DNA of 64,000 nt from Rhodospirillales bacterium (GCA_027315365.1 DAHUYF010000131.1:1-64000), one strand, 5' to 3'. Counted from the first letter of the stretch, positions 8,962 to 18,571 are shown. Numbers and translations are program-made. Notes: generated by a model not told the origin, from the sequence alone.

Positions 8962-9698
8962 TCGAAGAGACGTTGGACATCGCCTCCCGGGACGGCGCCA
9001 TGGAAACCTTCCTTTGCCGTCCCGAGCGCGGCGGTCCGTTTCCGCCGGTGCTGTTCCTGATGGATGCGCCGGGCATCCGCGAAGAACTCCGCGACATGGT
9101 GCGCCGCCTCGCTACCGTCGGCTACGTCGTGCTGCTCCCCAACCTCTATTACCGGGCCGGCCGCGACACGACCTATGGCCCGGACGTGCTCACCGAGGGC
9201 AGCGCCGAGCACAAGCGCATGCGTGCGGTGCGTACCAGGATGACCATCCCGCCGGTGATGGAGGACGTTGCGGCGATGATGGCGTTTCTCGCCCGGCGCG
9301 CCGAGGCGCGGGCGGGGCCGGTCGGCTGCCATGGCTACTGCATGAGCGGCCCCTATGCGCTGGCGGCGGCGGCGCGATATCCCGACCGCATCGCCGCCGC
9401 CGCCTCGTTCTACGGCACCTGGCTGGTCAGCGACGCCGAAGACAGCCCGCATCTCTCGTTCGGCAAGGTGCGCGGCGAGCTCTACGTCGCCTGCGCCGAA
9501 CATGACAATCTCGCGCCGCTGCCCATGGTCGAGGAGCTGCGCCGCCGCTTCGAGGGGGCGCGTGCCGCGGGCGAGATCGAGCTCTATGCCGGCGTCCATC
9601 ACGGCTTCGCCTTCCCGCAGCGCTGGTGCTACGACAAGCCCGCCGCGGAGCGGCATTGGGAACGGCTGATCGCGCTCTACCGACGGCGGTTGGGGTGA
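8958..9698 (+). CDS. dienelactone hydrolase family protein
   Basis: The 246-aa alpha/beta hydrolase has the cysteine nucleophile of the DLH family in GYCMSG (C128), a later acid in CAEHD and the histidine in GVHHGF. The family hydrolyses dienelactone in chloroaromatic breakdown, but most members have unknown substrates. The ATG overlaps the stop of the flavin-dependent oxidoreductase gene by 4 bp, so the two are probably made together. An oxidation-then-ester-hydrolysis pair is an inference. Confidence 0.9.
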   Translation: MIEETLDIASRDGAMETFLCRPERGGPFPPVLFLMDAPGIREELRDMVRRLATVGYVVLLPNLYYRAGRDTTYGPDVLTEGSAEHKRMRAVRTRMTIPPVMEDVAAMMAFLARRAEARAGPVGCHGYCMSGPYALAAAARYPDRIAAAASFYGTWLVSDAEDSPHLSFGKVRGELYVACAEHDNLAPLPMVEELRRRFEGARAAGEIELYAGVHHGFAFPQRWCYDKPAAERHWERLIALYRRRLG

Positions 9699-9772
9699 GA
9701 TCGGTTGCGCGGTCCGATCGGGGCTTCTAAGCCGGCGCGCGGCGCGAACCCGGGAAAGCAAAGGAGAGGGCG

Positions 9773-10699
9773 GTGAAAGCGGTGCTGCTGATGAAGCATG
9801 GCGGGCCGGAGATGCTGCGCTATGGCGAGGCGCCGGACCCGGTGGCGGGACCGGGCGATGTGGTGGTCGACATCCACGCCGCCAGCGTCAACGCCGCCGA
9901 CTACAAGGTGCGGCTGGGCGGCGGCCGCTACACGCTCACCCAATTTCCGCACATCCTCGGGCGCGACTTCTCCGGCGTGGTCAGCGCGCTGGGCGCCGGC
10001 GTCGGCGATCTCGCGATCGGCGATGCGGTGTTCGGGGTTACCGAGCAGGGCGTCGAAGGCGCCTATGCCGAGAAGATCGCCATCAAGGCGGCGATCGTCG
10101 CCCGCAAGCCCGATCGTCTCGGCCATGACCAGGCGGCGGCCGTGGCGCTGACCGGGCTCACCGCTCTCTGGGCGGTCGAGGACACGGCGCGGCTCAAGCC
10201 CGGCGAGACCATCTTGGTCCATGGCGGCGCCGGCGGCGTCGCCGGTTTCGCCATCCAGCTCGCCAAGCATCTCGGCGCCCGCGTGATCACCACCGCCAGC
10301 GCCGGCAACCATGTCTATGTGCGCGATCTCGGCGCCGACCAGGTGATCGACTACAACGCCGAGGATTTCGCCAAGGCGGTCTCCGGCTGCGACGTGGTGT
10401 TCGACACGGTGGGCGGCGCGGTGCAGGTCGCCTCCTATGCCGTGCTGAAGCCCGGTGGCAGGCTGGTCTGGATCGCGCCGGCGCCGGAGGGCTTCAAGCC
10501 CTCCCGCCAGGACGTGGCGACGCTCCGCCCGAACGTTATCCGCGACCGCACCCATCTCGAGCGGATCCTGGCGCTGCTCGCGGAGGGTGCGGTCCGCCCG
10601 CCCGCCATCGTCCACTACAAGCTCGCGGACGCCGTCGAGGCCCATCGTGTCAGCGAGGCGCGCCACCTCAGGGGCAAGCTTGTCTTCGACATCCGCTGA
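9773..10699 (+). CDS. zinc-independent MDR-family alcohol dehydrogenase / quinone oxidoreductase
   Basis: The product is 308 aa. The GTG start follows AAGGAGAGGGCG, a strong Shine-Dalgarno. A GroES-like N-terminal domain (about 1-115, with ILGRDFSGVV) is followed by a Rossmann domain with the NADP motif VHGGAGGVAGFAIQLAKHLGA and a substrate-free zinc site, as in NADPH:quinone reductases. Substrate is unknown. A 74-bp gap separates it from the dienelactone hydrolase gene. Downstream lies the gene-free operator array, so it could be controlled by the TetR gene at 11341 (speculative). Confidence 0.88.
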   Translation: MKAVLLMKHGGPEMLRYGEAPDPVAGPGDVVVDIHAASVNAADYKVRLGGGRYTLTQFPHILGRDFSGVVSALGAGVGDLAIGDAVFGVTEQGVEGAYAEKIAIKAAIVARKPDRLGHDQAAAVALTGLTALWAVEDTARLKPGETILVHGGAGGVAGFAIQLAKHLGARVITTASAGNHVYVRDLGADQVIDYNAEDFAKAVSGCDVVFDTVGGAVQVASYAVLKPGGRLVWIAPAPEGFKPSRQDVATLRPNVIRDRTHLERILALLAEGAVRPPAIVHYKLADAVEAHRVSEARHLRGKLVFDIR

Positions 10700-11233
10700 A
10701 CGCGGCAGGGCCGGCCTGCGGGGTGTCGGTCGGGCGCGCTGCGCCTTCGCTCAAGGAGCGAGGCGCGGTTCACTCTTTGCGAGGTCGGCTCCATTTTTCG
10801 GCCGGTGCGGCGATTCTATGCGACCGGTCATTTGCATCGTCACGCCCCCGATTGGATCTTGGCAGCCGGCGGGGCGCTGCTGTCGGGGCTCGGATTGCCG
10901 CCGTTACGCCCAAGTTCAAGAAATGAATTTAGACTCATAACAACCAGCCCGGTTCTTCTTTCGAGCCTTGATGGCGCCACGCCGCCGCATCGCCGCCGGG
11001 AAGCCAGCGCGGCGAGTGTCTGGCCTCAAAAAAAATGAAACTATGCTCACTGCCGCCCTGCTCAGCTCGCCGGTGACTGGCGGCGCGGTCGGCGCGCGGC
11101 GTTCGCTCTCGGTGAGGCGAGCGCGCATCCATGGCGCCGCCAAGTGCCGCGCGCTCAAGAAATGAGGTTGGATTCATTATCGGGGGACCTCGACTCATAC
11201 CGGCGGCTATACTTTCCTGCCGAGCGCCCGTCC

Positions 11234-11275
11234 TGTCCGGCGGGAGCGATCCGCCTCCCGCGGCCCCGCCGGACA
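11234..11275. other. 11-bp perfect inverted repeat inside the operator array
   Basis: TGTCCGGCGGG at 11234-11244 is exactly complementary to CCCGCCGGACA at 11265-11275, with a 20-nt loop. No T-run follows on either strand. It lies between the fourth and fifth TGA-N8-TCA sites. It could be an RNA hairpin or a second protein site. Confidence 0.45.
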
Positions 11276-11286
11276 CAGCGCTTGAC

Positions 11287-11335
11287 TCAAGAAATGAACC
11301 CTGGCTCACTTAGTGAGGCTCAATTCACTTCTTGG
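11287..11335. promoter_or_regulatory. paired inverted operator abutting the tetR start
   Basis: The fifth and sixth sites face each other and share a central TCACTTAGTGA palindrome (11306-11316), giving an inverted repeat of nearly 50 bp that ends 5 bp before the ATG at 11341. A TTGACT hexamer at 11282-11287 could serve as a -35. Binding here would block transcription or initiation of the tetR gene, so autoregulation is likely. Confidence 0.6.
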
Positions 11336-11340
11336 TCCGG

Positions 11341-11979
11341 ATGGCCTATCGGCGCACCCCTGCGGTCGTCTCCCGGTTGGAGGATAAGCGCGCGCGCATC
11401 CTCGCTGCCGCGCGCTCGCTCGTCGCCGAGGGCGGCTGGCGGCGCGCGCATATCGCGACGGTGGCCGAAACGGCCGGCATGGCGACGGGGACGGTCTATC
11501 GCTACTTCCCGTCCAAGGCGGAGCTGTTCGCCGAGGTTCTGACCAATGTCTCGCGCCGCGAGCGTGACGTCGTCGCCGCCATCGTCGATGGCGACGGCAG
11601 CCCGGCGGCGCGGCTGGCAGGTGCGGTGAGCGCTTTCGCCAAACGAGCCCTCCGCGGCCGCAGGCTCGCCTATGCCCTGATCGCCGAGCCCTGCGATCCC
11701 GAGATCGACCGGGCCCGGCTGTTCTGGCGCGCCGCGCTCGGCGAGGAGTTCGTGCGGCTCGTCCGGATCGGCCAGGATCAGGGCGCGTTCCGCCGCGGCG
11801 ATCCGCGCCTGGCCGCGTCCTGCGTGGTCGGCGCCTTGATGGAGGCGCTGGTCGGGCCGCACGCTCCCGACCCCATCGAGGATGATGCCACGGCGGAACG
11901 GCTCGTCGCCGAGGTCACGGAAGCCTGCCTGGCGATCGTCACCCGGCTGCCGGCGCGCGGCATCGGAAGGATCGCATGA
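11341..11979 (+). CDS. TetR/AcrR-family transcriptional regulator
   Basis: The product is 212 aa from the ATG. The N-terminal helix-turn-helix (about residues 12-58) contains ILAAARSLVAEGGW, HIATVAETAGMATGTVYRYFPSKAELF, a textbook TetR DNA-binding domain. The C-terminal ligand domain is divergent and gives no clue to the effector. A TTG at 11332 is in frame but lies inside the operator and has no Shine-Dalgarno. The operator nearly abuts the ATG, so the mRNA may be leaderless or very short-leadered. It converges with argG, 27 bp away. Confidence 0.92.
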   Translation: MAYRRTPAVVSRLEDKRARILAAARSLVAEGGWRRAHIATVAETAGMATGTVYRYFPSKAELFAEVLTNVSRRERDVVAAIVDGDGSPAARLAGAVSAFAKRALRGRRLAYALIAEPCDPEIDRARLFWRAALGEEFVRLVRIGQDQGAFRRGDPRLAASCVVGALMEALVGPHAPDPIEDDATAERLVAEVTEACLAIVTRLPARGIGRIA

Positions 11980-12006
11980 CCGGTCTGCGCCAGCGCGCCG
12001 CGCTCA

Positions 12007-13224
<1,218 letters not shown>

Positions 13225-13298
13225 GACGCGACCCGTCCCGGGAATGATTGCGGCCGGTTTCTAGAGCGGCGACGCTGCCGCGGCAAGCGGCCGGGCGC

Positions 13299-14141
13299 TC
13301 AGCCCTTGCCGGTCTTGCGCATCTCCTTGGGCAGCAGCAGCCAGTCGATCGCCCGCCAGTAGCCGACCGGCATCAGCCAGCGCAGCGCGGCCATCAACTT
13401 GGCGTCCTGGCCGACCAGGATGCGCTGCTCGCCGCGCTTGATGCCGCGCAGGATGCGCGCCGCCGCCTGGTCGGGCGTGGTGCGCGCCAGCCGCTCGAAG
13501 CGCCTCACCATGCGATCGCGCCGCACCGGGTCGAATTTTGCCGGCAGCCGCGCGTTGCGCGCGATGTTGGTGCGCACGCCGCCGGGATGGACGGTGGTGA
13601 CGCGGATGCCGCTGCCGGCAAGCTCGTGGCGCAGCGCCTCGCTGAGACCGCGCACCGCGAACTTGCTCGCGGCATAGGCGCTCTGTCCGGCCACCGCGAT
13701 GATGCCGAAAATGCTGGAGATGTTGACGATCTGCGCTTCGCGGTTCTCCCGCAGCAGCGGCAGGAAGAGCCTGGTGCCATGCACCACGCCCCAGAAATTG
13801 ATGTCGAACAGCCAGCGCATGTCCTCGACCGAGATCTCCTCCAGTTCGCCCGCCAGCGCCACCCCGGCGTTATTGATCAGCAACTGGACATAGCCGTGCG
13901 CCTGCTTCACCTCGTCGCGGAACCGGGTCATGGCGGCGAGATCGGCGACATCGACGCCATGGGTCGAGACGGTGCCGGCGCCGGCCTTCTTGGCGTCCGC
14001 GGCGGTATTGGCGACGGCGGCCGCATCCTTGTCGGCGAGCGCCAGCCCGCAGCCCTCGCACGCCAGCGCCAGAGCCAGCGCCCGGCCGATGCCGCTGCCG
14101 GCGCCGGTGATGACGGCCACGGTGCTCCTGGCAAGTCTCAT
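13299..14141 (-). CDS. short-chain dehydrogenase/reductase
   Basis: The product is 280 aa. The cofactor motif TGAGSGIG is at residues 12-19, NNAG follows the fourth strand, the catalytic Ser is in NISSIFG and the YAASK (YxxxK) motif is present. PGGVRT suits the classical SDR fold. The C-terminal extension (RWLMPVGYWRAIDWLLLP) is hydrophobic, as in membrane-associated SDRs. Substrate is unknown. Its Shine-Dalgarno is GGAGGGAG. It lies 51 bp downstream of the esterase gene and is probably in one operon with it. Confidence 0.92.
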   Translation of the reverse strand: MRLARSTVAVITGAGSGIGRALALALACEGCGLALADKDAAAVANTAADAKKAGAGTVSTHGVDVADLAAMTRFRDEVKQAHGYVQLLINNAGVALAGELEEISVEDMRWLFDINFWGVVHGTRLFLPLLRENREAQIVNISSIFGIIAVAGQSAYAASKFAVRGLSEALRHELAGSGIRVTTVHPGGVRTNIARNARLPAKFDPVRRDRMVRRFERLARTTPDQAAARILRGIKRGEQRILVGQDAKLMAALRWLMPVGYWRAIDWLLLPKEMRKTGKG

Positions 14142-14192
14142 GGGACATCTCCCTCCGGCACCCTTGTCCGGCCTCCGGCGCCGGTCAAGTTG

Positions 14193-15095
14193 CTAAGGCG
14201 CCATGCGCCGGATGAACCGCGCCGCTTCGTCAAGTGCGGCGCGGCCCTCGGGCAGGAAATTAGCGAAGATCTGCCAGACATGCGGCAGGCCGTGCCAGGC
14301 GCGGTACTCGACTTCGACCCCGGCCCGGCGCGCCTTCTCGGCGAGCCGGGTGGAATCGTCGAGCAGCACCTCGCTGTCGCTCGCCTGGATGAAGAGCGGC
14401 GGCAGGCCGGCGAGGTCGGCATAGAGCGGCGAGGCCAGCGGCTCGGTGGGCGGCGTCGCGCCGAGATATATCCGCGCCGCCTTGCCGACCGTGCGGCCGT
14501 CGAACAAGGGGTCGCTGCGGTTGTTGCGGATCAGCGAGTCGCCGGTCGCGGCGAGGTCGGTCCAGGGTGAGAACAGCACGGCGGCCGCCGGGCGGGGGTC
14601 GCCGGCCTGGCGCAGCGACAGCAGCAGGGCGAGTGCCAGGCCGCCGCCGGCGCTGTCGCCGGCCACGACGATGCGCGTCGCCGGGATGCCGGCGGCGAGG
14701 AGGCCGCGATAGGCCATCAGCGCGTCCTCGACCGCCGCCGGGAAACGATGCTCCGGCGCCAGGCGGTAGTCCGGCACGAAGACGCGCGCGTCGGCGCCGA
14801 CGCCGAGGGCGAGCGTGACGACGCGATGCGTCGCCGGGGAGCAGAAGTAGTAGCCGCCGCCATGGAGATAGAGCAGCGTGCGGCTGGGCTGTAACGTCGC
14901 CTCGGCCTCGCGCTCGATCCATTCGCCGGCGATCGGCAGGCCGGTCTCGCGGATGCGCCAGCCCGGCGGCCGGCGCGGCTCGGCCGTCATCCTGGCGGCG
15001 AGCCGGCGCGCCTCGGCGACATCGGGCGGGCCGCCGGCGCGGCGCTTCACCCGCCAGCGCAGCACAGGTTTCAGCACGAGATTTTGCCAGCTCAT
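14193..15095 (-). CDS. HSL-type alpha/beta hydrolase (esterase/lipase)
   Basis: The 300-aa protein has the hormone-sensitive-lipase oxyanion motif HGGGYYFCS, the DYRLAPEHRFPAAVED block, the nucleophile elbow GDSAGG, an acid in ASDSEVLLDD and the catalytic His in GLPHVWQ. Such enzymes cleave short to medium acyl esters. It is the first gene of the esterase-SDR pair and is transcribed divergently from the TetR gene at 15253, which is its likely regulator. Confidence 0.92.
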   Translation of the reverse strand: MSWQNLVLKPVLRWRVKRRAGGPPDVAEARRLAARMTAEPRRPPGWRIRETGLPIAGEWIEREAEATLQPSRTLLYLHGGGYYFCSPATHRVVTLALGVGADARVFVPDYRLAPEHRFPAAVEDALMAYRGLLAAGIPATRIVVAGDSAGGGLALALLLSLRQAGDPRPAAAVLFSPWTDLAATGDSLIRNNRSDPLFDGRTVGKAARIYLGATPPTEPLASPLYADLAGLPPLFIQASDSEVLLDDSTRLAEKARRAGVEVEYRAWHGLPHVWQIFANFLPEGRAALDEAARFIRRMAP

Positions 15096-15198
15096 GACGC
15101 GTGCGCCTCGCTGCCTGCGAGATCGGTGGCGGGCCGCCGTTCCGGCCGCCGCAGCCGCCCTCCGGCCGCACTCCTAGGCAACGCAAAGCGCATCGGCT

Positions 15199-15217
15199 AG
15201 GGTGATTTTGTCACCCT
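15199..15217. promoter_or_regulatory. inverted-repeat operator between esterase and tetR genes
   Basis: AGGGTGA at 15199-15205 and TCACCCT at 15211-15217 form a perfect 7-bp inverted repeat with a TTTTG centre. It lies between two divergent promoters, upstream of a TetR gene, which is the usual place for a TetR operator. The same bases would be coding if the GTG at 15202 were the regulator start, which argues for the downstream start. Confidence 0.6.
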
Positions 15218-15252
15218 CTAGGGTTATTCCCCTATTTCCTGACGGAATTCGT

Positions 15253-15915
15253 GTGACGCGCGCTGTGGCGGTGAAGACCCGGGACAGGATCCTGAAGGCG
15301 GCGCTCGGCCTGTTCAACGAGCGCGGCGAGGCGCATGTGTCGCTGGCGCAGATCGCCGGCCGGCTCGGCATCAGCGAAGGCAATCTCTGGTACCATTTCC
15401 GCGCCAAGCACGACCTCGTCGCGGCGCTGTTCGCCGAGCTCGAGGAGCGCATCGAGCGCAACCTGTCGCGCAAGCCGCCCGCGGCCGGCACCCATCTCGC
15501 CGATTTCGGCGACTACACGCGCCAGAGCTTCCGCGACATCTGGGAGTACCGCTTCCTCTATCGCCACCGCTACGATCCCGCGGCGGAAAGCGAACTTGCC
15601 CGGCGCATGGCCGATCTCGCCCAGCGCGCGCACCGTCACACCGAGCGCATCCTCGCCGAGATGGTAGCGCGCAAGCTGCTCGCCGCCAGCCCGCAGGAGA
15701 TCTCGGAGCTCGCCGCCAACGCCTGGATCATCTCCCGCTACTGGCTCGACTATCTGCAGGAACGGCACGGCCTTGCCCGCATCACCGAGGCGGAGCTGCA
15801 GGCCGGCGTCAAGCAGCTCTTCGCGCTCTACCGCCCCTATCTGACCGATGCCGCCCGCGCCCAGATCGCCGCCGCCCACCCGCCCGCCGGCAAGAAGAAG
15901 GCGGCGCGCGGCTGA
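15253..15915 (+). CDS. TetR-family transcriptional regulator
   Basis: The product is about 220 aa from GTG 15253 (VTRAVAVKTRDRIL). The helix-turn-helix is RILKAALGLFNERGEAHVSLAQIAGRLGISEGNLWYHFRAKHDLVAALF, and the C-terminal half resembles the domain found in other esterase-linked TetR proteins. A longer frame begins at GTG 15202, but that codon is inside the palindromic operator. It ends in a Lys-rich KKKAARG tail. It probably represses the divergent esterase-SDR operon. The ligand is unknown. Confidence 0.88.
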   Translation: MTRAVAVKTRDRILKAALGLFNERGEAHVSLAQIAGRLGISEGNLWYHFRAKHDLVAALFAELEERIERNLSRKPPAAGTHLADFGDYTRQSFRDIWEYRFLYRHRYDPAAESELARRMADLAQRAHRHTERILAEMVARKLLAASPQEISELAANAWIISRYWLDYLQERHGLARITEAELQAGVKQLFALYRPYLTDAARAQIAAAHPPAGKKKAARG

Positions 15916-15930
15916 ATCGCCGGTCGCGGG

Positions 15931-16365
15931 TTACTGGTCGTACAGGCCGAGATGCACGACGTCGCTCGCGGCATCGTGGAAAAAGAGTCCGGCGCACGTG
16001 CCCCAGCCGACCACGGCGCGGGCATGGCGGTCGATATCGCCGACGGGCGAAGCCTGCCGCTCTCTCAAGACCTCGACCAGCGCGGCCATTGTCAGGCGGA
16101 ATTGCGGCTGCCGCACCAGCGCCGCGACGATGGCGCCGGTCAGCGGCACGCTACGCTTGAGCCGCTGCCTCAGGCTCTGTTGCGCCGCATCACCGCTCGG
16201 GCCCGCCTGCGCCGCCTCGGGCGTTCTTTCGGGCGCGTCGATCAGCCCGCAGGCGGCAAGACAGTCCAGCAGCAGCGGCACGTCGTGCCGGTCGCCGACC
16301 AGGCTGGCAACCAGCGCGCCGATTTCGCTGGCGCCGGCAACGCCGGGCGATTTTCGGATCGTCAT
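15931..16365 (-). CDS. stand-alone protein resembling the AAA-associated C-terminal domain of ABC ATPases
   Basis: The product is 144 aa. The N-terminal third looks like a winged-helix segment (EIGALVASLVGDRHDVPLLL, then CLAACGLI). The C-terminal half (VPLTGAIVAALVRQP, VVGWGTCAGLFFHD) resembles the domain fused to the C-terminus of NitT/TauT-type ABC ATPases, whose usual motif is close to inWGRyaelF-YD. Here it is a free-standing protein 78 bp downstream of glpV. A strong terminator lies between them, so expression would need read-through or its own promoter. The assignment rests on pattern only. Confidence 0.5.
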   Translation of the reverse strand: MTIRKSPGVAGASEIGALVASLVGDRHDVPLLLDCLAACGLIDAPERTPEAAQAGPSGDAAQQSLRQRLKRSVPLTGAIVAALVRQPQFRLTMAALVEVLRERQASPVGDIDRHARAVVGWGTCAGLFFHDAASDVVHLGLYDQ

Positions 16366-16384
16366 GCGATCGCCTGCGCGTGCG

Positions 16385-16428
16385 AGAGGAAAGAAAAGAA
16401 GGACAGGGTCGTCGCCGACCCTGTCCTT
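16385..16428 (-). terminator. intrinsic terminator of the glpSTPQUV operon
   Basis: A perfect 13-bp stem (AAGGACAGGGTCG at 16399-16411 against CGACCCTGTCCTT at 16416-16428, 4-nt loop) begins 16 bp past the glpV stop. Reading on the minus strand it is followed by CTTTTCTTTCC. This is a strong rho-independent terminator by sequence. Confidence 0.85.
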
Positions 16429-16443
16429 CGATAGCGGCCGGCG

Positions 16444-18225
16444 CTACTTGCTGTGCGGCGCTTCGGCCTTCCATGTCTTGAGCAGTTCGTCGTAATCGAT
16501 GGTGACGCCCTGCGGCTTCTCGTTCGCGAGCTTGCGTTGCGGCGCGAGATTGCCGTCCTTCTCCGCCTTGGCGTACCAGTATTCGGGGTCCCTCTCTTCG
16601 TTGAGCTTCGGACCGAGCTTGCCCTGAACGCCGGATTTCTCGAGCCGGGCCATGATCGAATCCTGGGCCGCGGCGAGCGCGTTCATCGCCTGCTGCGGCG
16701 TCGTCTCGCCGGAGATCGCCTTGGACACGTTCTGCCACCACACTTGGGCCAGCTTGCCGTATTCGGGCACGTTGACGCCGGTCGGTGTCCACAGCTTGCG
16801 TGCGGGGCTGCGGTAGAACTCGACCAGCCCGCCCACCTTGGGCGCCAGCGCCGTCATCGCCGGATGCCAGATGTCGCTCTCGCGGATCAGATGCAGCGAG
16901 GTGACGGATTTCTTCAGCGTCACCGTCTTCGACACGCAGAACTGACCGTAGAGCCAGCCGGCCTTGACCCGCTCCAGCGGCGCGTATTTGAGGTAGGTCC
17001 AGCAGCCCTGATCCTGATAGCCGAGCTTCATGCCCTCCTTCCAATAGGCGCCATGCGGGCTCGGCGCCATGCGCCATTTCGGCGTGCCGTCCTTGTTCAT
17101 GACCGGCAGATCCGGCTGCGACAGCGCGTGCGTGAAGGCGCTGTACCAGAAGATCTGCTGCGCGATGTGGCCTTGGCCGGGCACCGCGCCGGCTTCGAGG
17201 AAGTCCATGCCCGCGGCCTCCGGCGGCGCGTACTTCTTCAACCATTCGACGAATTTCGTGAGCGCGTAGACCGCCGCCGGTCCGTTGGCGTCGCCGCCGC
17301 GGGAGATCGACGATCCTCTCGGGATGCCGTCCTCCATGCGGATGCCCCACTCGTCGACCGGCCGGCCGTTGGGCAGGCCGCGGTCGCCGTTGCCGGCCAT
17401 CGACAGCCAGGCGTCGGTGAAGCGCCAGCCGAGCGAGGGGTCCTTCTTGCCGTAATCCATATGGCCGTAGACGCGCTGCCCGTCGATCTCCTTGACGGTG
17501 TTGGTGAAGAACTCGGCGATGTCTTCATAGGCCGACCAGTTTACCGGCACGCCGAGTTCGTAGCCGAACTGCTTCTTGAAACCCGCCTTGAGTTCGGGCC
17601 GCTGGAACCAGTCGTAGCGGAACCAATAGAGATTGGCGAATTGCTGATCGGGCAGCTGATAGAGCTTGCCGTCGGTGAAAGTGGCAAACGACAGTCCGAT
17701 GAAGTCGGCGAGGTCGAGATTGGGGTTGGTTATGTCCTTGGCGTCATTCTTCATGAAGTCGGTCAGCGAGCCGCCGACGATGTCGTTGTAGCGCGGATGC
17801 GTGCCGATGAAGTCGGAATCGTTCATCCAGAAATCGTAGATCGGCTTGCCCGACTGGATTTCGACCTCGATCTTGTCGACCAGCAATCCCTCGTCCATCA
17901 TCTCGTGATTGACCTGGATGCCGGTGATCTCGGCGAAAGCCTTGGTCAGCGTCTTCGATTCGTATTCGTGGATGCTGAGGATTTCCGAGACGCAGCTGAC
18001 CTTCATCCCCTTGAAGGGCTGCGCCGCCTTGATGAACCATTCCATCTCGGCCATCTGCTGCTCTTTGCTGAGGGTCGAGGGCTGGAATTCCGAATCGACC
18101 CATTTCTTGGCCGCGTCGATCTGTTGCGCGTAGCTCGGCGTCGGGGTCAGGATCGCTGCGCCGCCGGCGGCGACGGCCGCCGTCGCTGCCGCGCCTTTCA
18201 ATACATCGCGACGTTTCATGCCCAT
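16444..18225 (-). CDS. glpV: glycerol ABC transporter, periplasmic substrate-binding protein
   Basis: The product is 593 aa. It starts MGMKRRDVLKG, a Tat-type signal with a hydrophobic stretch and cleavage near TPSYA-Q, so it is exported folded to the periplasm. The body is a large extracellular solute-binding protein (family 1 type) with EILSIHEYESKTLTKAFAEITGI near 65-90. Length and operon context match the GlpV glycerol-binding protein of Rhizobium. It is the last gene of glpSTPQUV, 58 bp after glpU and directly before the terminator. Confidence 0.9.
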   Translation of the reverse strand: MGMKRRDVLKGAAATAAVAAGGAAILTPTPSYAQQIDAAKKWVDSEFQPSTLSKEQQMAEMEWFIKAAQPFKGMKVSCVSEILSIHEYESKTLTKAFAEITGIQVNHEMMDEGLLVDKIEVEIQSGKPIYDFWMNDSDFIGTHPRYNDIVGGSLTDFMKNDAKDITNPNLDLADFIGLSFATFTDGKLYQLPDQQFANLYWFRYDWFQRPELKAGFKKQFGYELGVPVNWSAYEDIAEFFTNTVKEIDGQRVYGHMDYGKKDPSLGWRFTDAWLSMAGNGDRGLPNGRPVDEWGIRMEDGIPRGSSISRGGDANGPAAVYALTKFVEWLKKYAPPEAAGMDFLEAGAVPGQGHIAQQIFWYSAFTHALSQPDLPVMNKDGTPKWRMAPSPHGAYWKEGMKLGYQDQGCWTYLKYAPLERVKAGWLYGQFCVSKTVTLKKSVTSLHLIRESDIWHPAMTALAPKVGGLVEFYRSPARKLWTPTGVNVPEYGKLAQVWWQNVSKAISGETTPQQAMNALAAAQDSIMARLEKSGVQGKLGPKLNEERDPEYWYAKAEKDGNLAPQRKLANEKPQGVTIDYDELLKTWKAEAPHSK

Positions 18226-18283
18226 TGTCGTTTCCTCCTGCTAAGACCCCCCGCGCCCGATGCACGGCAGGCAATTTTTTTCT

Positions 18284-18559
18284 CTATGCGAAAGCGAACA
18301 TGGCGACGCCGAACGTCGCCGCGATGGCAAGCGGGTACCACAGCGAGCCGCCGCCGAACCACATCCAGGCGATGAAGATGTAGGCCGCGCCGAGCATCGA
18401 GACGAAGAACCGGTCGCCGCGCATCGTGGGAAATCCCAGGATGCCGTTGCGCGGCGTCTCCGGCCGGAAGACCGCCAGCGACGTCAGCACGACCAGCGCC
18501 AGTCCGATCAGGCAGAAAAAGAGCGCCGTCTCCCAGGTCCACGCCATCCAGGCGAGCAT
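18284..18559 (-). CDS. glpU: DUF2160 small membrane protein of the glycerol transporter operon
   Basis: The product is 91 aa with three probable membrane segments (about residues 8-30, 50-66 and 72-90). The pattern MAWTWETALFFCLI, RGDRFF, IFIAWMWFGG is that of DUF2160 proteins, found in glycerol ABC operons and named GlpU in Rhizobium leguminosarum. The role is unknown, possibly an accessory transporter subunit. It lies between glpQ (12-bp gap) and glpV. Confidence 0.82.
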   Translation of the reverse strand: MLAWMAWTWETALFFCLIGLALVVLTSLAVFRPETPRNGILGFPTMRGDRFFVSMLGAAYIFIAWMWFGGGSLWYPLAIAATFGVAMFAFA

Positions 18560-18571
18560 GTCGACCTCCCT

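Larger units (their letters stand above)
10751..11335. repeat. six-copy array of a TGA-N8-TCA palindrome in a gene-free region
   Basis: No gene is convincing between 10700 and 11340. The stretch holds six related sites of consensus TCAAGAAATGA-N8-TCA(C/T). They lie at 10751-10774 (degenerate, CGA for TGA), 10916-10938, 11026-11051 (two extra A), 11155-11177, 11287-11310 and 11312-11335 (inverted). The N8 centres differ, so the conserved parts are the two half-sites and the TCAAGAA arm, as expected of protein binding sites. Centre spacings are about 166, 112, 127, 132 and 19 bp. Binding by the adjacent TetR protein is the simplest reading. Confidence 0.7.

Noticed and set aside
10935-11309. 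124-codon minus-strand frame across the operator array
   Set aside because: Its repeated SFLE segments arise only because the DNA repeats fall in one phase. There is no Shine-Dalgarno or domain.
11332-11340. TTG as start of the first tetR gene
   Set aside because: It lies inside the sixth operator and has no Shine-Dalgarno. ATG 11341 gives a normal TetR N-terminus.
16453-18375. 640-codon open frame antisense to glpV
   Set aside because: The minus-strand reading is a clear Tat-exported binding protein in operon context. The plus frame also runs into glpU.
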